From: Labia minor
Taxonomy: Eukaryota > Arthropoda > Insecta > Dermaptera > Spongiphoridae
Direction of reading: 5' to 3'
NCBI GenBank assembly: GCA_963082975.1
Contig: OY720347.1
Location: 28,723,398-28,787,397 of the forward strand
DNA length: 64,000 bases
Made by a program: the position numbers and the translations under genes. The notes beneath the pieces are model-generated. The model saw only the letters and a program-made list of their open reading frames with translations. It was not told the DNA's origin and did not search any database. Positions 36,082 to 48,000 of the stretch are shown here, piece by piece (positions within the stretch are counted from its first letter, which is position 1; every line of letters begins with the position of its first letter).

Positions 36082-39000
36082 CTAAAAAAATAAAACATTA
36101 ATGAAAAATAATTATAGAAACTTTATTTCATTTTTATATAATTGGAAAGAAAATAGGTTAAAAATTGAATAATAAAAATGATAAGAAATTTTATCATTGC
36201 CTATTACTAAATAATTTTATCGAATTTTTATTAGGTTATTTATTCTTGAATATAATAATATATTTTATTTAAATCAAAATAACAATTATATATATTATTT
36301 TATATATAAATAAAATATTAATTAATAAATCAAAAGATAAATAAAAATACTTACATCTCGAAGAGAAGGATACATTTTAATTGCAATAAAGGATAGGATG
36401 TAACCACAAAATGTTGTAATTCCAGAACAAAGTCCTTTTACCCTTGTAGGATATACTTCGCCAATCATAGACCAGGGTAACGTGTGAAAGCCAATCACTC
36501 CAAATATCTTTATTAAAAATTATGAAAAATATGCCAAAATATTTACTAAAATAAAATTTAGTATAAGTGATATTAACTTACCACAAAGAAAAATACAGCA
36601 ATTTGAGGAAGAGATTGTAAAGATTCGCTTGGATTATTTGGATTACATTGAATGTATAATGCAAACGTTAACATTGATAGTGTCATACCAAATGCAGATG
36701 TGAGCATCATTGGTCTTCGGCCAAATCTAGAATTAAATAAAATTAAAAAATAATTTAATTGAGATATTCAACATTTATTTTAGATTAAAAAAGAATACCT
36801 GTTAAGCATGCAAGCTACTATAATTCCTGAAGTAAATTGAACAAATCCCAAAATAACTGTTGCTATATAAGGATCTAATACATCAACTTGTGCTAAACTG
36901 AACAGTTCAACAGCATATGCTACCACTACATAGACTCCAGATAATTGTTGAAATGCAAATAAAATTATCATTAAACATAATGGTCGATACACCTATAAAA
37001 ATTTAAAATTTAAATTAAAATGACCAATATAGAAAAGAATACTGCTATATAATGTTACTATTATATTTTACCTCGGGGCTTTTAATCTTTTGTAAAAATG
37101 TTTCTTGATTTTCATCCAATTTTCCTTTAGATGAAACATTTTTTTCAATTAATTGAAATTCATTTTCAATTTCACTTCTAAAAAACCCTTTTGAGGAAAC
37201 CCCTCTTAACTTTGAGAGGGAAACTTTTGCTGCTTCTGTCTGACCTTTAGATAAGAGCCAAACTGGGCTTTCTGGAAGAAAAATTACAACCAAAATACAA
37301 CTGATCAAAGGAATTATACCGGCTAATCCAGCAACTAATCTCCATTCCACTTCAAATATTGCTCCTGAAAATAAGAAAAAAAGATTTTTAACAAATTAGA
37401 ATGGTCTAAGCTTATAAAAAAAAACAATTTTGCAAATGCATATTTTATTAAATTAAATAAATAAATAAAATAATAAATAATTTATTTCATGTTAAAGTTT
37501 TGGTATACTTCTTTTGTCCAAATATATAAAACTTTTATTATTAAAATTATGAAATAATTATTTTTCATTTTTCTCTTATACATTTATATCTTATCTTATC
37601 TTATTATGCTAGCTAAAATTGTATATATGTATTTATCTATATATCATGGTTCTCAAAAACCGCTCTAACGATTTTTTTCAAATTCACACTAGATATAGTA
37701 TTTATAAAGAAAAATTAAGTTTTATTGATGATATCTCTTGAAACATACAGCTTCATTATTAATTTCTTAATTGAAAATTATATATTATATGGAAAACGTC
37801 AAAATTTTTAATACTGCCTGCTAAGACAGTAAAAAAATGACAATTTTTTATCTAAATACATATAGTCCAGCGGTTGGACTGATGTTTTAACGAGTGGATT
37901 TCGTCGGTTCGAAACTCGCCGGGTGAATCGTTATTTAAAAATGAAAATAATGATTTTGTTATTTTTTTTTCTTTTTATCTATTGTTTACTTTTTAATAAA
38001 TTACTATTCTATATTTATTTATTCATTGTTCTTTTATTAATAAAGTTTTAGATAGTTTTATAAGTTTTAATATTTTTTCAATAAAATATTATTCAATATA
38101 TTTATTAATATTATTTTATTTATTATTATTGAGTACCCGAAGTTCCATTCATTTTAATCAGATTGATGCAATGATGCAACAGTTAATAATTGTAATATTG
38201 TAATAAATTTCTATCTTGAAAATTGTTACATATTATTCAGGATATTTTAAAAACTATTTCTTTCTTTAATTAATATTCATTTTTTCTATAAGTCAGATAT
38301 ATTTCCAAATATTAAATAATTTTTGAAGTGAAAACTTCTTTAGCGGCGTTGAGCACTTTTGCGGGATGGGGAAAAAGTATAGAACTCGCGTGATCGTGAC
38401 CAACACCATGAAACCATCTGCTTTCAAATTTCTTATAACAGAGCGCGAAATTTGAATTGTCATTAGAACTGTTTTATAAATTATCTCTAACATATAAATA
38501 TATATTTATTATGTAAAGTTCATTTCATATATACATATATAATCAAAATTATACGAAATGAACTTCACATAATAAATATATATTTTATGTTAGAGATAAG
38601 AATTATAAAACAGTTCGTATTGCAATATTTTAAACAAAGTTGTGTATTTATATATATATAAATATAAGTTACAAATTTGTTTAAAATATATGTTTAAAAT
38701 AATATATAAGTTATATATATATACATGCATATGAAATTCATCTTTCTCGTGAAATAGCGCGAATTTCGTCTGTTTTAAAATTTCTTACGCAGAAGTTTTC
38801 ACTTCTGTCGGCCAGTCCCACGACTGCCAATTTTGCTTTTTTAATTCCGAAAAGCTGCAAAGCACGTTTTTTTGTCTTTAGTTTGTTTTATAACCACTTG
38901 GGGCGCTAAACAGTTTTTCAAAAAAACACTATAGAAAAAAAATATATGTACCTATATATTATATATTTATGTATTATTGAGGAGCACAAGTTCATTAATT

Positions 39001-42000
39001 TTAATCAGATTGATGCAAATGTGTAACATTTAATAATTGTAATAAATAATTAAAGAATTGTGTATCAATATTTTTTAAAGGGTAGAGCGAGAGCTCGGTG
39101 TCCCAGGTATTAATATTACCAGCCAAATCCAATAATAATGAATCATTTTTTTTAACTTAAGTACCGAGCCGAGGCTCGGGGTCCCGGTACTTCTTTTATT
39201 ATATCCGTTATAAAGAACAAAACTTCTGAAATACGTAACGATATTAATTTAATTTTGAATTTGTGTTACCTCAAAACATATAATAACTAAAAGAAATTTT
39301 GCTTTATTTTAAAGAGATTGGAGAATTTCTTCAAAAATCTTAATTCTTTTCTAAAATTTATGTAGCATATACAAATTCTTCTTATACCTTTTCTGTTCTT
39401 TTTAAATTTTATTTATATTTTCTTTTGATATTTTATATTAAACAAGGTTAATCGTTAAAGTATTGATACCAGCTGTAATTAATTTCGGAGATAAGAAAAC
39501 TTTTCAATAAGTATACTTTTAGAACAAACCTTAATTCAAAAAAGAATATTAATTTTCTATAATTCTCTATTTTTTTTAATAAGTAGAAAATATGAGAATT
39601 TATTTCAATAAAAATAAAAAATTCTTTTTCTATACAATAAACAAAAAAAAGCTTCTTTATTGTGGAGAGTATCCACTCTTATGCGCCGATGTCTCTACTA
39701 CATATATTACACAGTTCACTGTTATACTAATATGACTTTGGTTTATTTTCGATAAAAACACATTTTTATCTCAAAAAGCCACTCATTTGGTGAATTTAAG
39801 AAATAATAAACACTCAAGAATAGATTCGTTAAACTACGCATCAGATGTAATCTAATTATAATATATTCTAATAATATATATATTAAATAAATGAATTCAA
39901 TTTTTGAAAACAATTTTTTCTCCTGGTTGATGTTTTCGATTTGTATATATTGTATATTTTTGAGTGGACAACTAATTTTTATTAAACACTCATTTATAAT
40001 TAAAGTATAACTACTTTACTTAACAACTTATAAATTCTAAGAATATACACAATACGCCAATAAGGAAAAAATATTTTCAACAGCCGACTTGAAATTAAAG
40101 AAGATTGAATTTCGGTTTTATTTGAAGTTTAAAGTGTAACATATCATTTTAAAAATGTACGATATGTTTAAGATGTTATCATTATTCAAGTTCCGAAGTC
40201 TTTTGAAATTAATGTATGATTAACAAGAAATGATAACACTTATCTTAAATGACTTAATAGTTGTCTTCTAATTAATAACCAATTATTAAATTAATTGTTT
40301 TTTTTTCAAAACAAATCTTTTAATCTTGATTCAATAATCTTTTTTTTGTGATTTATTCTTGTCAATCGGAATTTCGGATCAAAAAATTTATTAAAAGTTC
40401 ATTTAATCATGCCAATAAATCAGTGTGTTTCGAATAATCTCTGGTAAATATAGAATTAATTGATTTATTTAATAATAAATAAGTGATTATGGAATAAAAT
40501 CAAGTGTATCAATTTAAATCTTAAATGCAATTTTACGTTATCATGGCCTATGCATGTTTCTAAAATAATAATATAATAATAAATGAAATGTCTATTGTGT
40601 ACATTATGTATAGATATTTTAGTAATAGATAAGAAATTATTAATATTGTATGGCAGATTTGCAAAATCATTCATCAATAAAATCTCACTAGTTATAATCT
40701 TCCCGATCCCCTCCCATCTTACCCTATTCATAATATTTGTTTATACACTGACTTCTTTTTTTCAATTTTCAATCGATTTGTTTTGTTTTTTTTAATTTTA
40801 TATGAATTAAACCGAAAATGGAAAATATGTTAACATATTTATTTTATTCTTCACTGATAATTAATTATTAATTAGAATATTATTTTTCAATAATTTAAAC
40901 ATTTTTAAAAAATATTAAAATAATTAATTCTCATAATGTTATAAATATTTAATATAAAGTTAAGTCTATTTTAATTCAATTTAAGTTATATGTGTTAAGA
41001 ATGAATTATTTAATTAAAGATAAGGAAATTCTTTTTTTGCTTTTTATCTCTTTAGATGGGGAATGTTAAACAAATTTTATATGATGAATTCAAAATTTGT
41101 CAATTAATCATGTATTATATATATTATATATATAACGTAAATATATTGTTTATTATTATATTATATTTATAGAAATCCAGATGATTTATGAACATTAAAC
41201 AAGTAATGATAATTTGTTATTAAATAAGAATAATTAATTAGCGAGACAAAATCTTTGAAAATGTTGTAAATACATAATTAATCAATAATAATTTTATTTT
41301 TATTTTAAAAATGATTGATGATAAGAATTTTATCAAAATTTATAATAATTTTTAAATATTCGTATATTTATTTGATTAAAAATTTATTTTTTTAAATTGC
41401 TTTGAGCTATTTATTTCTTTTTAAGATGTAATGTAGAAAGAACATGTAATCACAACTATTTTTTATTAATATTACAAAAGATTAAATTACCAAAAGTGTA
41501 GATAAGGAGTATGCCGAAAGCAATTCCAAGAGAAGATAATGTGACTAGAGCACTCCGCAGAGAGGCATTCGTACTTTCTGCCAGATAAACAGCAGCAGGT
41601 ACTGATGAGAATCCTGTAGCTATACCGGTAAATATTCTTCCTAAATATAATTGAGCAAGAATTGTACTGGTAATTGTTTTATCTGAAAAAAAATGATAAT
41701 ACTATTATAAGAAAATTCGGGGCTCTATAATAAAGAATTAATTGTTAATTGTATTTACCACTTGAATAAGGAATCGAAACAATAAGACTCCAACCAATGA
41801 GATGTGGAACTCCTAACATATAAAGACTTGGTCTTCGTCCAATCCGATCCAAAAGAAATGCACATAGAAGACAACCCAACGGTGTTACAAGAGTTGATAA
41901 ACTAGCTATAAATGGAAGTCATTCAATTTAAAATATTTTTTAAATAAATCTTAAACGTTAAATTTATCTATCTATCTACCTATCTCTGTGGCCCTACGGA

Positions 42001-45000
42001 ACTTAAAAGTACTTGGCCGCAGCAACCACACTTCTTCAAGTATCCCTACTGAGCCACAACCCTCCAATCCCTACCCTTCCCCATCTCTCTCATGTCCCTT
42101 CCTACATTATCCACCCACCGCGTCCTTGGTCTTCCAAGCGGGCGTTTCCCACTCGGTCTCCCCACTAATATATTTTTCGCCATTCTTTCCTTTCCCATTT
42201 TAGCCACGTGCCCTGCCCATCGCAGCCTTCTCGATTTTATAATTCTAACTTAAGTAACTGACCCAAAAGCGGACACCCTTAATGATTAAAAATCCTAAAG
42301 TTGAGACCATAAAGTGGACACATCTATTTTTACACCTTAAAATAGTAATAATTTATTAAAATTTTATTAAAAATGTTTTTTCTTAAACGGAGACGGTATT
42401 ATTAAGTTTTTAATCTTTTCTGTCAATTCAACCATCTCCTGGCTCTCTACTTCTGTTCGGCTGTCCCTCTAAGAATTCGAACCTGACGGCTTCCATTGCT
42501 GGTTTCAACATTTCCTTATCAGGCTCTGCTGGTAATGGTTCAGTATCACACGTTAAATTATCGCCTGATACAGATGCCAGTCAAAGATAATATAATGATT
42601 CGTCTGCAACAGCTCCTTTCCTTTTGCCTGAGTTTATTTGAAATTGTTTCAACTTCGATTTTTCAATCTTTCCTCTAAAAGTTTCCGAAAAGGCTATTCG
42701 AATCATCAACTTGGACTAATTCTATTTCGACGGGGATTTTTGAACAATGGTATGAAGAAAGCATTGCGATTCCAGGGCACAATGCCACATTTTTTAAATC
42801 CGTTTGTTAGGGATTCTCTTCTAAAATCTTGCATGCTTGTTTAAAAAGAAGACAAAATTCATGTTTCCATTCGTGGACTTTACTCTTCCAGGACATTTTC
42901 AAGCTTTTGAAGACTGCTACATCCATTGGCTGAATAAGGTGAGTAGCGTTCAGGTACAGGGCAACTAAGATGATGCCATTTGCTGAACAAAATTCCGCAA
43001 GGTCCACTGACAGATGGGATACATGACCATCCAAGAAGAAAATAATTGGGAGCTTGATGTTATTGTTAACGAGCTAAGGATGGAAATAATTTACTATTTA
43101 CTCGAACATTGTTTCTTGTGTCATCCAGCCATTCATAGACTAGTAATATATAATCTGGTTAATATTTTTTTGGTAGTCTTCAATCTCTTGTGTTGTGAAT
43201 GTGATCAATATTAATATTTACTTTACTTCTTGTTAAATTCTGGTACGCCCGAATAGATAGAATTTTAAGGCGTTTCGACTAACATCACCCTTGATGTTTA
43301 GGGAGTTTTTAAATTTGGCCACAAGGCCTAAAAATTAAAAATGTCTCTTTGGGCAGAGGGAAATAGTCATTCTAGGAATTTCATATTTTTTTAGCCGCTG
43401 CTTTTACCGATATTCTATTGTCAATTTCTTCCAGCGCTTTTTTAAAATTTTCTTTGTCATATTGAAACAACTTCCCTGACATTATGACTGCAATATGCAG
43501 AGCAAATATATATATATATATATATTAATATTAAATTATTATTATTATTTTAAAAAATACCGATTTTCTTAAGATTATTTATTGAATTTTAGTAATATAA
43601 TATAATATTTTACGATAATTTATTATAGTAATAAAATTAATCTATTAAATTTCTAAATATACAAAATAATATTTGAATGTTTAAATTAGGGCTTACAATA
43701 CCAATAAGGAACTAAAATCTGAATACCGGTATTTGGTATTTGAAATTTGAAATACCGGGATACCGGTATTATTAATAATAAATTTACTAGCTATATTTAC
43801 ACTTACCTCAGTTTTTATATTGACTTTTTAACAAATAATATATGAAATCCAATAAATATTGTTCTGAAATAAGTAGATATTATTTATTTTATTAGGAGTA
43901 GATAGATACAAAAAAACGTGCAAGTAAAATAAAGTAAATATTAAATTCTATGTTACATTTTACATATAATAGGCTCGTATGGTATTATATAATTAAAGAA
44001 GTAAAAAATATAAATTGAAAGTATTTAATATTAATAACTTGCGTTTTGTTGATTAAAGTATGTCTTGAAAAACACAACGAATCAAGCGTTTCATCATCAA
44101 GCGAGGACCGAATTTTCGTACAAATATAACCAGCGGTCGAAAAAGCTCTTTCTGATTCTACACTTGTCGGCACTATTTTCATTAAAAAATCATACACATT
44201 TTGTAAATTCGTAATACCAAAATACCGGTATTTTTACATAAATACCGGTTTTTAATACCGGACAAAAATCGTCTGTGATCCCGGTATTGTAAGCCCTAGT
44301 TTAAATAGTCACATTTCAAATTGTTAACTTATTAAAGTGAATAATTAACTGGACACTAACAAAAAATACATATGTCCGCTTTAAGATAGGCAGTTTGATA
44401 ACGAAATCTGAAAGTGGACACAGGGTATCCTCTTTTGGGTAACATTATCTTTTGGTGTCCACAAAGCGGCCACACCCACCAAAGCCGGATTTTAAATAAT
44501 TTTAATAAATAAATCTTGATGCAACTTTTTATTACCTTATAATTTTAACCTTTACTTTTAAACATTAATTTTTCAAAAAAAAAAATATAAAGTAATGAAC
44601 AAAACTTACCTCCTTAGTAAAAGCAGCAAGAGAAAAGAAAAATTTTGCCAATTTCTAAAACCTATTTGTTAGAAATTACAAAAAAAAATATTTGGAAACA
44701 AATGTGGACTATTTATTCATATCTACTAGGTTCACTAATAATGTACTGTTAACAACATAAAATATTGATTGGGTGTGAGATTTAAACTTATTACACAAAA
44801 TAATATTTTTAGGTGTCCGTTTTAGGGCCATATCCGCTTTAGGGTCACTTACTTTATATCTGGAGATGCATAGAGGTCTTTCAATTCCTCGTTATGCTGA
44901 CTTCGCCATTCCACGGTGACCTCTTCTTTCTTTGGCCCATAAATGCTTCGCAGAATCCTATTCTCAAATACTCTAAATCTACTCTGGTCTCCTAAGGTCA

Positions 45001-48000
45001 TAGACCATGCCTCATATAATACAACCAGCAAAATAATTGTTTTATATATTTTAATTTGTATCCTCTTTGATAATAATTTTGACGCGATAAGCCCCTTTAC
45101 TGCATGATAACAGGCGTTTCCCGATTGCAACCTCGCTTAAAATTCTTCTCGAATATTATTATCCTTCGTGATTACAGAACCTAAGTATTTAAATTTTTCT
45201 ACATTTTCGAATTCTACATTTTGTATGTTAACACTTTATGTGTTAAAGTGAAATTTATAAACAATTTAAATAACAATTTCATAAATTTGCTTCTAAGTGT
45301 GCAGTCACCTTTATTATTTAAATAAGTATATACATATAAGAAAGAGTAATTGTGGTTTTGATTTGTAAGATAAGTATTTCACTACTTTGTGAATGAAACT
45401 TTGTCAATAAAAATTGTTTCTATTAAATATAAATAAATTAATTAATTATAATTTTAATTCCATTATTTCGAGTTATATATATTATAAGATAACTTTTTTA
45501 AAAGAGTTAATTATTACCAAACCAAGAAATTTGTTCTTCGGAGAACCCATCAACATCTTTCATAGGTTTTTCAGCAACCGCAGAAAATCCTAAAACACAT
45601 CCAGAGGTAATTGCCGAAGACGCGGCAATCAATCCGTAACCAATCTAAAAAAATAAGAAAAATCTTATTAGAATAATCTCTATTTTATTCAATTACAAAT
45701 AACATAACCTTTTTAATTAATTTTAAATATTATCATTACCCAAATTAATTTAATTTATAAACATGTCCTCCTCACAAAGTAATTTTTCAGTCAAAATTTA
45801 TTATACCATAAATGTTAATTTTTCTTTTATAAAAATATTTTTACAAAAGAAAAACATTATATATCTTTTTTTAACTTTTTCGGAATACTGTATATATAGT
45901 AGGGAAAGTTTCATTCTCTTCCCTCAAACACTACGTCTTTATTTAAGTAATTAATTTCATCTTTTCAAGAGGAATTATATGATACAGTAAAACCAATAAA
46001 TGTCATTGTAAATAAATCTTAACTCTTTTGGTATACAAAAGAAATAAGAAAATTAGAATGAAAAAAGGATAACAATAAATTTTTGAAAATATGTATTTCC
46101 ATTGAGATATTTAATCTAGTTATATACGTATAGTATAGACTTTATAAGGAGTCCCTAAAGATTATTATGTTTAAAATAAAATTATACCGGATCGAAAAAT
46201 AAATAAAAAAACATGTTTAATAAATAGTATACTATATACCACTATATAGTATAAAGTGGGGACTCCAAATATACACACTTTCACATAAAAATGTCATAAA
46301 TTAATTTCAGCTTTAATTATGGTTACAAGACTTCTTTACACCCTGAAATATGTTATATGATTGATGAAATATTTTTATCTTATATTATTACTATCTATTT
46401 ACTGATTTTTCTGAGGCGTTTTTGAACTTAAAAGTTTTTGGTTTTTGAACCACATTCCTCGTACAGTCCTTCATCTTTAAAGCTTCTTTTGACCAATACT
46501 CTCCCAATTTCCTCACATCTCTCTCTATTTCGTCTGATCATTCGTTTTTGGTCTAGCAACGGATCGCTTTCCAATTAGTCTCCTTATAAACAAGCTTTAT
46601 ATCAATCTTTCCCTCGTCCATTCTAGTCACAGCTTCTTCGATTTTTAAACCATAACTATGTTTCGAAAAGGATAACATTTACATCCTCATAATGCAATCT
46701 CCTTTTACTCCCCAGAGATTTTATTTAATAAATGTTTCCAAGAATTCTATTTTCAGATACTCTAGATCTATTTAATTATTTCAACGATTTCAAATCTTGT
46801 TTTGTACTCTAAAATTTTGTTCATTGGCTTTATTTTTCTCTCTTATCAAAATATTATATTTTGTGTTCGTACTATTAATTTCGATTCCTATTTCTCTGCA
46901 TTTATTAATTTTTCTAAGCTATCTATAGTTTGAGTCCAGTTTTTTTAACATATTTAAATTTTCATCGTAGCCTAATAGTTTAATTTTTTTTTTTTTTTGC
47001 TCAATTAAATTTCGTTGGATTTATTCTAAATTTTTTTAATCATTCTAGATTAAATAAATTAGGTGATAACGTGTCTATTTGATTTTTATCTTATATTATT
47101 ATAACTATTTATCAAATAAATTATTCAAAATTTGAGTCCATTCGCAAAGGTCAATGCCATCGAAACTTTTTTTTGTCTATTCATAAATTCTCCTTTAAAC
47201 AAGTTATCTTAATTATTTTAAAAATTGTATTAATGATTTAATTAAGGCAATTAAATATTAAGTATTTCAAGAATAGTAATGAGTTATTACTTAAAAAAAA
47301 TCTAATATAGGAAAATTACAAATAATTTAAATAATTAATATAACGAAGTTTAATAAATAGTATGTTTAATAATTGTAAATATAAAAATTATTTTAATTTT
47401 CAATATATATGTTTATTAAAAAATATTAATAATAAGTGAATATATATTTCTTTGAAAATATAAAAATAGGTAAAAATAATTAATTATAAATATCTATATT
47501 AATGCTCCCTTTGAATTATTAAGAGTTTCTTTTATAATCTTGGGTTCATAATCCATTTATATATATATTAGTTAAAACTGAGGTGACACATTCATTCAGT
47601 CTGGCTTATGACGAAATGTGGAAAATTCAAGAGTTTTGACAACATATCGCCTCGCTCCCTGATAATGGGACGAAAAGTCAACAAATCTCCGGGACAATTC
47701 CACTAGAAAGGGAGAAGGAAAAATAGTTGTCTGTTTTATAGAAAAATCATTTATTTGTGAAATCGTCTGACGATAAGAACGCATATATTGAAATGGCGAC
47801 GGAAACTACTCCACTGCTTTTCTCAAATTATAAGGCAAGTTTTTGAATATAAATTCGTTAATTTTATGGATTACTATATTTTTTTAATAATATTTACACA
47901 TAAATATATTAACTGGCAATTGATTATTATCATTATTCTTTAAGAGTGCCTCAACTTTTGGATTATGTTAGTATCTGTAAAAGTGTCAAATTTTATTAAT

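Noticed and set aside
47596-47784. Minus-strand 62-codon frame upstream of the candidate exon
   Set aside because: No recognisable domain or initiation context; more likely antisense of a leader sequence.
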